Counted from the stretch's first letter, positions 7,595 through 17,576 are shown. The stretch: DNA of 64,000 nucleotides from Clostridia bacterium (GCA_017456145.1 JAFTJZ010000025.1:1-64000); one strand, 5' to 3'. Notes: generated from the sequence alone by a model not told the origin. Program-made: numbers and translations.

Positions 7595-10500
7595 TTACCC
7601 CTTGTCATTCGTCATGCGGATATCATCGATATAATAGTCGATGGTCTTCCCCGTCTGGGGGAAAACGTAGATGCGGAAATAATTCATGGCGCTGGGATTG
7701 AAATTACCGCCCGTCTTGCCCGCCGTGGCAAGCGGCAGATACAGCTCGTTCCAGCCGTCCTTTTTGATGTAGGTGGTGGCGGACCAGTTGAGCTCGTTCT
7801 TGTCACAATCGCCGCCGCTGGTGATCTCGATCTGTCCGTTTGCCATATCCGAGGCATCGCTGACCCAGATCCACAGATGCAGATAGCCGTTCTCAACATA
7901 ATCGGAAACGTTCATCGGCTCGCTGTATTTGACATTGAGCACGACCAGGTTGTTATCCTTTACCCACCATGCACCGCTGCCCTCCTTGATATTGGCGGGA
8001 TCGGTCACCATGCGCATTCCTCCCGCGCCGGGCTCGGAGAGCGTATCGCACGTGGCAATGATCAAGTCTCCCTTGGCATTGATCTTACCGACTTCAACCT
8101 CGGGATCCTCCTCCCCCACACCCATGCAGAAGTAAACATCATCAATGTAATAATTTCCGTAATTGCCGTCAGCGGTTGACATCCACAAGCGGATGAAGTT
8201 GAGCTTGGTCGGATCAAAGTCCGAGGCGGTGCTCTTGGTATCGTTCAGAGGGAAATAGACCTCGTTCCAGCCGCTCTTGGTGATATACTTGCTCGGAGCC
8301 CAGTTCAGCTCCTGACGGTCGCAGTTCCCGCTGCTGGTCAGCTCCAGTTCACCGCTGACGAACTTCTCGACATCCTCCACGTAGATGGACAGATGCAGAT
8401 ATCCCTGTCCCATATAATCCGAAATATCCAGCGCGTTGTCCCCGTTGAATTTGAACAGGAAGATCTCGTTGCCGTTGCCTCTCTTTCCTGCCTCGGAGAG
8501 GAAGGAATAGTTGCCCTGGGTGACATAATCGGGGTCATCGTTGAGCTTGAGCGGCACGGAGGCGCCAAGATTGATCAGCTCCTCGCAATCGCTGACGTAG
8601 AGGAAATCCACGTCCTCATCGATCTCGGGGGCATCACTCGGTGCAGGCGGTGCCGGCACGGTAGGCTCCTCAACGGTCGTGCGCTCCATGGGATAACGCA
8701 CCTCATCCGATTCGGCAAGGCAGAAATAAACGTCGTCAATATAGAAGGTTCCCTGCCCACTTGTCACGTTGGAAACGGTATGAATTCGCAGATAGTTGGC
8801 ATTTTTGGGATTGAAGACCCCCGACATCTTGACGTCGGACAGCGGCAGCCAGACCTCGTTCCAGCCGTCGTGGGTGATAAAGGAGGTTTCAACCCAGTAG
8901 ATCCTGCTCTGGTCGGCGTTTCCTGCAGAGCTGACCTCAAAGGCGCCGCCCCAGAGCTGGGTGCTCATATCCTCGGCGTAGACCCACATATGCAAATATC
9001 CACCCTCGGTCATGTATTTGGAGATATCAATCGCATCAAAGCGTCTCTCGTAAACGATCTCCTGCTGCGCGGTTCCCTTCGGATCGTGGCGGTGGGCATA
9101 TTCACCTGCGCGAACGTACGTGGGATCTCGGTCGGGAACGGCGGTATTATTGAGTGCCGCCGTGCTCTCATCGGGCAGCGCCGTCTTCTCGGTGACGGTA
9201 AGACCAAGGTTGTCGATATGACTGTCGGCCGTATGGAAATTGCCTTCGTAATATATTTCGGTGTTGATACGGTTGTACAGATCGACCGTGACCGTCTCGT
9301 CGCAGACGATGGAATCGCCCGCCGAGCGCAGCGCGTTGACGATGGTGACCTCGGAGCTTTCAACGATGTGATAGACCGAGCCAAAGCCGACAAAGTCCGC
9401 CGAGGTATTGATCAGGGTCGCCGTGGAATTTGCCACGGTGATCAGGCGATACGGCGCATACATAAACACGTTGTTGATGGCCTGGTTTTCCGCGTCCTTG
9501 ACCGTGATCATGGTGCAGTATTTACGCAGCACGGCGTCACGCAGCTCGGCAAAGCCAAGAGAGCCGCCCACGCCCGCCTCACTGACCGAGCTGTATACGC
9601 TCCAGCGATTCAAATCGGCGTATTGGCTGTTGCAATATCCCATGCCCGCGTAGTTCTGACGGTTGATGAAGTGGGGGTTGTTCAGACAGCTCTCCATGAC
9701 ACCGTTCTTACCGCCGACAATGGCGAAGGTGTTGTACACACAGCCGAAGGTCTGCTTGATCAGATGATCGTCGCAGCCCGAGAAATCGATGCCGATCATG
9801 GTTGCCGTCACACCGACGTTGTAGGTGTAAACGCCCTTGCCCGTGCCCTTGATACCAATGCAGGTGTTCACGACGGGATCGTTCTTTTCCAAGGATTCAA
9901 GCGCCGTTTGAACATCCAGCGGGGGGCAGAAAATACGAAGACCGTTGACTCCCGCATTTTCGGCAAGCTCGATGCAGGCACCGTCGGTGACATAGGTCAG
10001 AAAGACCGCACCGTCCGGCTCGCCCGAGGAGGCATCTCGCACAAAAACGGGGGTAGGTCCGCGCAGCTGCACACCCGCGGGCACCTTGAGCGTGGAATAA
10101 ATGCTGTAAACACCCGCGGGAATGTAGACGGCACCGCCTGTTTTTGCCGCCTCGTCCAGCGTCTGCTGGATCACGGGAGAGGCGTCGTCCTTCTTGCCCG
10201 ACAGGGATTTGATGGGCGCATTATAGAGGTAGGCAGCAGGCTTTTGGTAGCTGCCGTAGCGAATCTCATAATCGGACAGATCGCTCTCCTCGTCCAGATA
10301 AATATCGCCACCCTCAGCACAAATCTCACCCTGACCCGTCAGTGTGATACCGCACAGTTTCATGCTGCCCCCGCCCGAGGAATTGACGATCGCCTTTTTA
10401 TCGGCATCAATATCGGCCTTGGCAATGACCGTACCGATCGAGCTGCAAAGCTCCTCGGCAACAATGCCGTACATACAATCCTTGATGGTAACATCATAGA

Positions 10501-11500
10501 TCAAGCCCCAAAAGCCCTGCGGCACATCGGGGGTGGAGGGCATATAAATGGCCGTGCGGCAGCCCTCAATATACAGGGTGCTGAAGTCCTCGTCGTCCAG
10601 ATCGTTGAACACCAATCCCATGGTGTTCTCCTTGCAGTATTCGCGCAGGGTGTCAGGGTCACTGCAGCCCCAGCCGCGTCCCGCCTCGATCCAATACGAG
10701 GGCGAGATGCAGACGTCCACGGTATAACCGACCTCGGATGAACGGTACATCTCAATGGCCGTGTCCAGCGCACAGATGCGCAGCGATTCGTTTTGCATCA
10801 GCTCATGCGTGGTCGTTTGCATGGCACCCACACCCACGCCGCGGTAGGAGTTGATCATGGTGATGTCACGCAGCGCGGCAATGCGGGGTGCCTCACCGTA
10901 AATGGTGTAGCCGTAAGGCACGGGCTCTGCAATATTCTGCTCGGGATAGTAGAAGGTCAGCCCGATCATGCCGCATTTGCTGTCCATGTAAAAGAGCGGA
11001 TTGGAGGCGCGAGAGCGCACTTCCTTTTCACTCAGCGGCTCGGGGCGAGCGAGAATGACCGTGCCGTACTCGGGGGCATCGGTCGTGTTGGGATCCTGCC
11101 AGTCACCTTGCAGCACCACCCCCGCGGGAACAAAGACGGTGTGAGTGACCAGATACTCGCCTGCGGGCAAATAGACCACACCGCCGCCCAGATCCTCCAC
11201 GGCGTATAAGGCGTTCTGAATTGCGGTGGTGCTGTCGGTCTTGCCGGTCGGATCGGCGCTGTAGGGGGCGTCGGTCGCGATAATGTCCGCCACCACCACG
11301 TCGTCGGTGGTGTACTTGGTCGCCACCATGACCGCACCTTCTCCTATCGTTACGGGGGTGGAAGAGTCGGTGGGTGTATTGTCCTCACCCGGTGTTTCGT
11401 CCTCGCCGGGGTCATCGGGGATCTGCTCCTCGTTTTGGCAGGAGATCAACATCCCCAGCGTCAGCAGCAGGGTAAGTATCGTTATCAGCCATCGTTTCAT
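7595..11500 (-). CDS. Large surface lipoprotein with pectate-lyase folds and three C-terminal sandwich modules
   Basis: The 1301-residue protein starts MKRWLITILTLLLTLGMLISC: a lipoprotein signal with the modified cysteine at 21. The ATG at 11500 has AAAGGAG upstream; an in-frame ATG 123 bases earlier would spoil the signal. A short acidic, Pro/Thr-rich linker leads into two Pectate_lyase_3-type beta-helix domains (about 65-280 and 410-620). The C-terminal part carries three related beta-sandwich repeats, each ending in a variant of YYIDDVYFC, probably carbohydrate-binding modules. It is likely anchored outside the membrane and acts on polysaccharide. It lies 86 bases after the GH38 gene and is probably co-transcribed with it. 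The exact substrate cannot be read from the sequence. Confidence 0.85.
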   Translation of the reverse strand: MKRWLITILTLLLTLGMLISCQNEEQIPDDPGEDETPGEDNTPTDSSTPVTIGEGAVMVATKYTTDDVVVADIIATDAPYSADPTGKTDSTTAIQNALYAVEDLGGGVVYLPAGEYLVTHTVFVPAGVVLQGDWQDPNTTDAPEYGTVILARPEPLSEKEVRSRASNPLFYMDSKCGMIGLTFYYPEQNIAEPVPYGYTIYGEAPRIAALRDITMINSYRGVGVGAMQTTTHELMQNESLRICALDTAIEMYRSSEVGYTVDVCISPSYWIEAGRGWGCSDPDTLREYCKENTMGLVFNDLDDEDFSTLYIEGCRTAIYMPSTPDVPQGFWGLIYDVTIKDCMYGIVAEELCSSIGTVIAKADIDADKKAIVNSSGGGSMKLCGITLTGQGEICAEGGDIYLDEESDLSDYEIRYGSYQKPAAYLYNAPIKSLSGKKDDASPVIQQTLDEAAKTGGAVYIPAGVYSIYSTLKVPAGVQLRGPTPVFVRDASSGEPDGAVFLTYVTDGACIELAENAGVNGLRIFCPPLDVQTALESLEKNDPVVNTCIGIKGTGKGVYTYNVGVTATMIGIDFSGCDDHLIKQTFGCVYNTFAIVGGKNGVMESCLNNPHFINRQNYAGMGYCNSQYADLNRWSVYSSVSEAGVGGSLGFAELRDAVLRKYCTMITVKDAENQAINNVFMYAPYRLITVANSTATLINTSADFVGFGSVYHIVESSEVTIVNALRSAGDSIVCDETVTVDLYNRINTEIYYEGNFHTADSHIDNLGLTVTEKTALPDESTAALNNTAVPDRDPTYVRAGEYAHRHDPKGTAQQEIVYERRFDAIDISKYMTEGGYLHMWVYAEDMSTQLWGGAFEVSSAGNADQSRIYWVETSFITHDGWNEVWLPLSDVKMSGVFNPKNANYLRIHTVSNVTSGQGTFYIDDVYFCLAESDEVRYPMERTTVEEPTVPAPPAPSDAPEIDEDVDFLYVSDCEELINLGASVPLKLNDDPDYVTQGNYSFLSEAGKRGNGNEIFLFKFNGDNALDISDYMGQGYLHLSIYVEDVEKFVSGELELTSSGNCDRQELNWAPSKYITKSGWNEVYFPLNDTKSTASDFDPTKLNFIRLWMSTADGNYGNYYIDDVYFCMGVGEEDPEVEVGKINAKGDLIIATCDTLSEPGAGGMRMVTDPANIKEGSGAWWVKDNNLVVLNVKYSEPMNVSDYVENGYLHLWIWVSDASDMANGQIEITSGGDCDKNELNWSATTYIKKDGWNELYLPLATAGKTGGNFNPSAMNYFRIYVFPQTGKTIDYYIDDIRMTNDKG

Positions 11501-11586
11501 TTTGTGTTCTCCTTTGTCTATAGATAGCTTATTCATATATAGCTTAAAGCTTATAGCGGGTTGGGACAATATCCCAAGCCCCTTTC

Positions 11587-14025
11587 TCACGCCTCGTACT
11601 CGGTCAAAAGGACTTTTTTCCATGCCTTCTCACCGTCGGGAAGATAGTAGGTCTCGACACTGTACGCACCGATGGTGTCTGTAAGCGGCACGGGCAAGGT
11701 AGCGCCCGTCGCCCGGAAGGTGGCTTGCTTGCCCTCGGTCTCATACAGGCGAATCACCGTACCACAGCCATCCTCCGCTCTTTTGAGCGCGGAGAGCATG
11801 ACGTTGTCCGCGCTGATGGTAAGGCCCGAGAAAATTTTGTCTGTCCACTTGCCCGTGTGCCAGTTCTCAATGATGTTGACGGGGGGTGTATTGAGCAGAC
11901 GCGCGGCACGGATGATGGGCGCATTCTCACCGCTGCAGGGCATCATGGCGTAAGTAAACTCCCGTATTCCCTGCTCGGTATAGGCACGCTCGCCGTCGCG
12001 GGAACCGCCGTGATCGGCGTAGATCGGGCTGCGCAGTACCGTCAGATAAACGCAGCCGTCCCGAATCGAGGTGCTGTAGCTGCTGTCATTCAGGAAGGCG
12101 TAGCCATCGCCGCTCGTCTCGTTACGAACAGCGACCCAACTGAGTCCCGGCTCCTCCTCTCCGTCGGCAGGACGGCGCATGACGCCGTAGGGGATCTCGT
12201 AATCCGCTATCGGCTGCGCCACCTTCATGGGGAACGCCAGCTTGAGCATCTTGTGTTTCTCACTCCAGTCGCAAAGTCCGCGGATGTGCAGTGTGCTGTC
12301 GCCGGCACACAACGTAAAGTAGAGTGTCAGAGTCGAATCATTGTAGCGGCTGACCACCTTGACCGTCGAGAGCACGTCACCGTTCTCGACGACGCTGATC
12401 GCAGCGTCCGAAAAACGCGCCATGTGGTTGGTAAAAAAGGTGTTCCCGTGACTCCAGGTATCGTGATAATATTCATCCACAACAATCGGCACAGCACCAC
12501 CGCGGCCGTCGAGTACGTTCTCTCCCGTGCGCTTGTCGATCATGGAGAGAATATAGCCGCTGTAGTCCTCAAACTGAATGCGCCAATATTCGTTCTCCAG
12601 CACCGGTCCTGCCTGCCGCCCTGCGGCGTGCGCGCCCTCCATGGGCGTGGCGCGGACAACGCTCTCACCACGCTCGGTCGGCTCGTCGTGCAGATAATAC
12701 ACGGCATAACCCAGCGCGGGGATTCGTGCGCGGAAGGCGGTGTTCCCTCGGCCGGAGCAAGGGGCAGCGCCCGAGGTAATGATCTGCGAGGGCACCTCAT
12801 TTCCCTGCGCATCCCGTACGCCTGCGTGCTGTTGGTTAACGCTGACCACGCTGTCCACGTCAAAGCCGTGGGGATTGAAAACAAAGACAGGAAGACCCTT
12901 GTCCCGATCGGCAGAGGTATCCGTCGCCCAGGAGATGGACTGCAGTGCGTTGTTCTCTGCTACGGCAGCCGTGTTGCGCGCCGCCCCCAGCATCAGATCG
13001 GCATCGTCGTAGACCTCCTTGATCGAGCAGCCGTCCATGCTGTCGTGGAAATGGCAGAAACAGACCTCGCGCCAAGCCGCAGCAAAACGATCGGTCGGGT
13101 AGCTTTTGGAGAGCAGCGTGCGGGCGAGCATAGTATAATTCTCGGCAGCTCCCAGTGCGCTCTCGGCGCGGCGGATGCCGTTTTTGATACGGCTGACCGT
13201 GGCGTAGCAGCCGGGTGCGTGGTGCTGCAGATCGTCGTGCAACGCAGGGCGCGGCACGTCGGCAACACGATCAAAGAAGTCGGACAGATCCGAGTAGATC
13301 ATCTCGAGCTCGGGATGTGCCGCCGCGTATTCGTTCATCACCTCAAGGTGACGAATGGTCGGGCCGCCGCCATGGTTGCCGACGCCGTAAAAGAGCGGCA
13401 TGGCATCCTGCCCCTCGTTGGCGGTGCCGTCCAGAAAACGCATCCGCTCGGCAAGTGCCTCGGTGTTGTCAAATTTGAAACAGTACGGATCCATGATGCG
13501 GAAGGTAGTCACGCTTGAGCCGTCGGGCGAGACCCAGTCAAACAGATTTGCCTCCAGCTCCTTTTCATGGGGCCCCGGTCGCATAAAGATGTAGGCGTTC
13601 ATACCGCTCTTTTTGAGGATCTGCGGCAACATGGCGTGGTGACCAAAGCTGTCGACGTTGTATCCGACCTTGGCCGTCGTACCAAAGGTCTCCTTGAAAT
13701 ATCGCTGCGCATACAACGACTGCCGCGCAAAGCCCTCGCCCGAGGGCAAATTGCAATCGGGCTGGACGTGCCAGCCGCCGACAATGACAAAGCGCCCCTC
13801 TCGGATGCGCTGCTTGATCTCCTCAAACATCTCCTCGTCAAATTCCTCGATCCAGCGGTAGATCGACGCAGACGAGCAAACGAAACGGAAATCGGGAAAT
13901 TCCTTCATGCGGTCCAGCGCCGAGCGCACGGTCGCCTTTGCCTCGGCACTTCCCTCCTGCCATCGCCATTGCCAGACGGGGTCAAGATGCGCGTTTCCGA
14001 CCAGATAATATGCTTTCATTTTCAT
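11587..14025 (-). CDS. GH38 alpha-mannosidase
   Basis: The 812-residue protein has the family N-terminus with the metal ligands in NAHLDPVWQW (H13, D15). The catalytic nucleophile motif is GYNVDSFGHHAMLPQIL (D125). The middle domain contains HFHDSMDGCSIKEVYDDA, and beta-sandwich domains follow. GH38 enzymes hydrolyse alpha-mannosides using a divalent metal. No signal peptide is present, so it probably acts in the cytoplasm on imported oligosaccharides. GAAAGGA precedes the first ATG; a second ATG two codons later is possible. It has its own promoter at 14077-14105 and is followed by the two pectate-lyase-fold genes. Confidence 0.93.
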   Translation of the reverse strand: MKMKAYYLVGNAHLDPVWQWRWQEGSAEAKATVRSALDRMKEFPDFRFVCSSASIYRWIEEFDEEMFEEIKQRIREGRFVIVGGWHVQPDCNLPSGEGFARQSLYAQRYFKETFGTTAKVGYNVDSFGHHAMLPQILKKSGMNAYIFMRPGPHEKELEANLFDWVSPDGSSVTTFRIMDPYCFKFDNTEALAERMRFLDGTANEGQDAMPLFYGVGNHGGGPTIRHLEVMNEYAAAHPELEMIYSDLSDFFDRVADVPRPALHDDLQHHAPGCYATVSRIKNGIRRAESALGAAENYTMLARTLLSKSYPTDRFAAAWREVCFCHFHDSMDGCSIKEVYDDADLMLGAARNTAAVAENNALQSISWATDTSADRDKGLPVFVFNPHGFDVDSVVSVNQQHAGVRDAQGNEVPSQIITSGAAPCSGRGNTAFRARIPALGYAVYYLHDEPTERGESVVRATPMEGAHAAGRQAGPVLENEYWRIQFEDYSGYILSMIDKRTGENVLDGRGGAVPIVVDEYYHDTWSHGNTFFTNHMARFSDAAISVVENGDVLSTVKVVSRYNDSTLTLYFTLCAGDSTLHIRGLCDWSEKHKMLKLAFPMKVAQPIADYEIPYGVMRRPADGEEEPGLSWVAVRNETSGDGYAFLNDSSYSTSIRDGCVYLTVLRSPIYADHGGSRDGERAYTEQGIREFTYAMMPCSGENAPIIRAARLLNTPPVNIIENWHTGKWTDKIFSGLTISADNVMLSALKRAEDGCGTVIRLYETEGKQATFRATGATLPVPLTDTIGAYSVETYYLPDGEKAWKKVLLTEYEA

Positions 14026-14076
14026 GTTTCTGCATCCTTTCTTTCCGTCCTTGGGACAGACATTTATACTGCCTAT

Positions 14077-14105
14077 ATGATATCAAAATTTCATTCGGAT
14101 GTCAA
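14077..14105 (-). promoter_or_regulatory. Sigma-70 promoter for the GH38 gene
   Basis: On the minus strand, TTGACA (14100-14105) and TATCAT (14077-14082) are separated by 17 bases, about 50 bases upstream of the GH38 start. It allows the lower part of the glycan cluster to be transcribed independently of the DUF6259-like gene. Confidence 0.75.
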
Positions 14106-14155
14106 CTGCTTTTTGAATATTTGTGTATAAAAACATTCGGATATTTATACAACCA

Positions 14156-16225
14156 TCACACCAGGATCAGCAAAGCGTCCAGCGCGGGAACCGTGTACGC
14201 GCAGCCGTCCAGCGTCAGTGCAACGGGCACATCCTCGGGATTGACGACGATATGCGCGACCTTGCCTCCCTCCCCACAAAAGGCCGAGAGCAACAGCCGC
14301 GGCAGCCTTGTCGTGCCGTACGCACCGCTCAAGGGGATTGAAATCTCACCGCACTCATATGCATGGCTTTGGCACATTCTGCCGTCATAGAGATATTCTT
14401 TTGCCTGCTCCCGATAAAATTTCGTCAGATTTTTGATCAGCGTCAGCGTTTTTTCCATGTCGGGCGCATGGGCGAAGTCGCGCGTCCCCCAGTGCGTCAT
14501 CAGTGCGCCATTCGGGGAGAGCGTCAACGTCATCAAATCCCCGATCGAGAAGGCGTAGGCAAGCCGATAACGCAGCGTGTCGCATTGCGTGGAGAGCGTA
14601 CAGCAGCACTGGTTCCCCATAAAGTTTCTGACGTATTCGTGATAGATATAAGCGTACAGCGGGACGGGTGTACCGTGAGCGTAGTTGAGCTCAAAGCGGT
14701 TGTCGCTCATGGCGAGATTGCCGATAAACGGCTCTGCCGCCGCGCTCTCGCAGCCAAACAGCATCCCCGCTGCCCGCTCGTTCCAATCGCCCAGTAGCGA
14801 CTGCATATTTTCGGTCATCCACGCCCCGGGCATGGCGGGGTGTCCGTGATGTCGCGCGTAGCACAGATACTGCCCTCCACCGTGGTTCTGATCCAGGATC
14901 TGCGCGTAATCGATGCCGCACTCAAACAGCGGAGCGTACGCCTCCATCAGCAGCTCCCGCCCGCTCTCGCAGGCAGGACAGATGTCGTAGCCCTTTCGCT
15001 GCCCTGTGCAGATTTTGCTGATCTGCGGCTCCCCCGCCGGGGAGTGGCACATGGCGTCAAGCAGCCCGCGGCGCTCGAGTTCCTTTTCCATGCAGTAGCT
15101 CTCGATCAGATTGCTCTGCAGCGTGTAGCCAAAGCCCGAGCAGTAAACGCCAAGCAGATCCCCCTGTTGATGCAGCCGGTCGCGAAAGGCGAAAAAGCCT
15201 ACCTCGCCGCCGTACGGAGGCCAGACGTAGGGCGGTGCCCACGGCGCAGTTCCCTCCCAATGCATCAGCAGTGCCATGATGCGGCTGTCCGTCGCCCGCT
15301 TGATCTTCTCCAGCACGGGAAGCGCATTGACGTAGGGAAAGAGCGCATTGGGCGTCATCTCGTCCATATCGTGAATGCCGCGCACGGGGTAGGTGACGAC
15401 CAGCGGCGCATCCTCATACCACGCGGGCAGCGCAGGATTTTGCGCCGTACGGATGACACGGGGTGGCAGATGCATCTCAAACCAAGCGCGGTAGATCTCG
15501 GCTGCCGACTCCCAGCGCCCCTCGCACGCCCGCCAGACGATCGGGTAAGACGGCGCGAAGGCCTGCCCGAAATCCGTTCCGCAAAACAAACGCATCTGCA
15601 GCAAAATGCCGTCGCCGTCGGTATAAAAATCAATGCCCTTGGGTGCTCTTTGAGGATCGTGAGCACCGATGTACAATCCCACGTCATCATACAGGTAGGC
15701 TAAAAATTGCGAGCAGATCATGTTCGGGAAGACGGCATATGCGCCAAGCGAAGGATACTCCGGCTCCATGTGCGGTAACATTCCACGTGCACGCCGCTCA
15801 TCATTCGAGATCAGCACGCCCTCGTTATACGGCAAAAGTATCCTGCCGCCGCGTGTGTCACACTCGATCAGACGCGGCAGACAGATCTGCGGAAAATCCA
15901 CCCATTCGACGGCATACTCCGTCGGCACGCCGTCCACGCGAATGTACCAATCCACCGTCTCGCCCTCCGTCATCGAGACACGTACGGACAGCGCGGGAGC
16001 TTCTTCGCCAAAGTCAGAATAAACGGCTCCCTGCCCATCCGTCTTTACACTGCGGGCTTGTGTGGCTTGCATATGCACCGCCTCGCCGCTGCGGTGGCGG
16101 AGCCTTGCGGCAAAGAGCGGTCGCGGTGCTGCCGTTCGCTCCTGCCCGCCGAGCATCAAAGAGTCGATGACTCCGCGCTCCCAATCGACGTGCAGCTCCA
16201 AGAGATCACTGTTTTGCTTGTTCAT
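14156..16225 (-). CDS. Putative glycosidase-like protein (DUF6259-like)
   Basis: This 689-residue protein lacks a signal peptide. Its architecture looks like an N-terminal beta-sandwich (about 1-250) followed by a TIM-barrel-like domain with aromatic and acidic patches such as LLMHWEGTAPWAPPYVWPPY and IDYAQILDQNHGGG, and a C-terminal sandwich. This resembles the DUF6259 group of glycosidase-like proteins, but I have not confirmed the family. Candidate catalytic acids are in the DQNHGG and WEGTAPW segments. It is the first minus-strand gene of the glycan locus, with its promoter overlapping that of the AraC-type gene. GAAAGG precedes the ATG. Confidence 0.6.
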   Translation of the reverse strand: MNKQNSDLLELHVDWERGVIDSLMLGGQERTAAPRPLFAARLRHRSGEAVHMQATQARSVKTDGQGAVYSDFGEEAPALSVRVSMTEGETVDWYIRVDGVPTEYAVEWVDFPQICLPRLIECDTRGGRILLPYNEGVLISNDERRARGMLPHMEPEYPSLGAYAVFPNMICSQFLAYLYDDVGLYIGAHDPQRAPKGIDFYTDGDGILLQMRLFCGTDFGQAFAPSYPIVWRACEGRWESAAEIYRAWFEMHLPPRVIRTAQNPALPAWYEDAPLVVTYPVRGIHDMDEMTPNALFPYVNALPVLEKIKRATDSRIMALLMHWEGTAPWAPPYVWPPYGGEVGFFAFRDRLHQQGDLLGVYCSGFGYTLQSNLIESYCMEKELERRGLLDAMCHSPAGEPQISKICTGQRKGYDICPACESGRELLMEAYAPLFECGIDYAQILDQNHGGGQYLCYARHHGHPAMPGAWMTENMQSLLGDWNERAAGMLFGCESAAAEPFIGNLAMSDNRFELNYAHGTPVPLYAYIYHEYVRNFMGNQCCCTLSTQCDTLRYRLAYAFSIGDLMTLTLSPNGALMTHWGTRDFAHAPDMEKTLTLIKNLTKFYREQAKEYLYDGRMCQSHAYECGEISIPLSGAYGTTRLPRLLLSAFCGEGGKVAHIVVNPEDVPVALTLDGCAYTVPALDALLILV

Positions 16226-16311
16226 GCTTGTGTTCCTGCCTTTCTTTTATTCCATTCCTGTTTCGATTCCGTCCGCATGAACGTCCGCTCTTCGGGGCGC
16301 CTGTCGGACGG

Positions 16312-16340
16312 TTGACTTTTCATCAAACATATGTTATAAT
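16312..16340 (+). promoter_or_regulatory. Sigma-70 promoter for the AraC-type regulator
   Basis: TTGACT (16312-16317) and TATAAT (16335-16340) are 17 bases apart, about 50 bases before the regulator's start. It runs into the oppositely oriented promoter at 16344-16372. Confidence 0.85.
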
Positions 16341-16343
16341 GGT

Positions 16344-16372
16344 ATTATACCGCGAATTTATGCGATATGTAA
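16344..16372 (-). promoter_or_regulatory. Sigma-70 promoter for the DUF6259-like gene
   Basis: On the minus strand, TTACAT (16367-16372) and TATAAT (16344-16349) are 17 bases apart. Its -10 box lies three bases from the -10 box of the plus-strand promoter, so the two polymerases would run into each other's sites. This leaves a long 5' leader of about 110 bases before the ATG at 16225. Confidence 0.7.
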
Positions 16373-16393
16373 GTCGGAGGACACGCAAAAATC

Positions 16394-17287
16394 ATGCAAA
16401 AACGCGCATTTTCATCAAAAATACAGTATCCCAATTATTTTGCTCCACTACCCATCTCCTCGGACGAGGCGGTGTGTATGGACCGCGATGCCGTGGCACT
16501 CCCATATGCAGCGGATTTTGCCAAGCTGCATTATCACGACCGTTATGAATTCGGCATTTGCGTCAGCGGCAGCGGGCTGTTTCTCTCCAACGGGGTATAT
16601 TATTCCTTTTCGCAGGGCGACATGGTATTCATCCCACCCGATACACCACACTATTCCCGCTCGATCGACGAGGAGCAGCTGTCTTACGCGCGGTTCTTTT
16701 ACGTTTTTGCCCCCGCAGTGACCGCTTGCCTTGGGGATGTCCCCGCCGTCTCCGTTCCCGCCGTCATACGACAAGGCGAGCACGGACGGCTTTACGACCT
16801 TCTTCGTATGGCCGCCGAGCGCTGCGACAAAGCGGACGCGGGGCGAGACCGCGCCGTGGTGATGCTGCTGGCACTGTTCCTCAACGATGCGCCCCTGTAT
16901 CTCCATACCGCTCCCCCCGCCGAGCCCTCGGTAAAAAGCGCCACCCCCGCCTCGTTTGTCATGGAATATCTGTCGCTGCATTATAATGAAAGCATCGGCG
17001 TGCGCGAGCTTGCGGGGATGTGCTATATCAGCGAAAGTCAGTTGCGCCGTCAATTTCTCGCAGCTTACGGCATGAGTCCGATGGCGTTCAAGACAGAACA
17101 GCGCTGTCGCATCGCTTGTGAGCTGCTGGTAAACACCGCCCTCTCCATCGCGGATATTGCACAGCAGTTGGGCTTTTCTTCCACCTCGGACTTCTTCCGA
17201 ATGTTCAAAAAGCGACACGGCTGCGCCCCGGGGGATTATCGCAAAAAATGCCGACGAGCGGATCGGATGGATTCGCTCCATGAATAA
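16394..17287 (+). CDS. AraC-family transcriptional regulator with cupin sensor domain
   Basis: The 297-residue protein has an N-terminal cupin-type domain, with HYHDRYEFGICVSGSG and the GDMVFIPPDTPHYS segment typical of sugar-sensing AraC regulators. Two helix-turn-helix motifs sit at the C-terminus (about 195-285), containing SIGVRELAGMCYISESQLRR and SIADIAQQLGFSSTSDFFRM. GGAGG is placed 13 bases before the ATG. It is divergent from the glycan cluster, which makes it the likely activator of those genes and of itself. The inducing sugar is not evident. Confidence 0.92.
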   Translation: MQKRAFSSKIQYPNYFAPLPISSDEAVCMDRDAVALPYAADFAKLHYHDRYEFGICVSGSGLFLSNGVYYSFSQGDMVFIPPDTPHYSRSIDEEQLSYARFFYVFAPAVTACLGDVPAVSVPAVIRQGEHGRLYDLLRMAAERCDKADAGRDRAVVMLLALFLNDAPLYLHTAPPAEPSVKSATPASFVMEYLSLHYNESIGVRELAGMCYISESQLRRQFLAAYGMSPMAFKTEQRCRIACELLVNTALSIADIAQQLGFSSTSDFFRMFKKRHGCAPGDYRKKCRRADRMDSLHE

Positions 17288-17318
17288 CACCATCCCTCGC
17301 ACATACGTTTCGGGATGC

Positions 17319-17360
17319 AAGCAGGAGCGATCCTATGACGGTCAGCTCCTGCTCATTTTA
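17319..17360 (+). terminator. Probable terminator of the AraC-type gene
   Basis: GCAGGAGC (17321-17328) pairs with GCTCCTGC (17345-17352), followed by TCATTTTA. The T-run is weak, so termination may be partial. The rest of the 17288-17507 stretch shows no gene. Confidence 0.6.
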
Positions 17361-17507
17361 CTGTTTCTTTGTCCCGTATTCTGCGGGCCTTATCCGTCCT
17401 GCATTCTCTGTGATACCCTGTGCGATACTCTCCTGTCCGCCGAGCACCGATGAGCGGATCCCCACCCCGCGCTCTGTGTCGCTTACGGATATTTTTCGGA
17501 AAACCTC

Positions 17508-17536
17508 TTGACATTGCCATAAAAATCGTGTATAAT
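17508..17536 (+). promoter_or_regulatory. Consensus sigma-70 promoter
   Basis: TTGACA (17508-17513) and TATAAT (17531-17536) are separated by exactly 17 bases: a near-perfect vegetative promoter 40 bases before the small lipoprotein gene. Strong expression is expected. Confidence 0.9.
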
Positions 17537-17576
17537 ATGAATACCGTGAGATTACGGTAGAAAGGGGTATTCTAAT

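Noticed and set aside
5815..7701. Long open frames opposite the pectate-lyase-fold genes (also 8393-10741 and 11725-13518)
   Set aside because: They are antisense shadows of well-supported genes, with no ribosome sites and an Arg/His/Gly-rich composition typical of reverse-frame translation.
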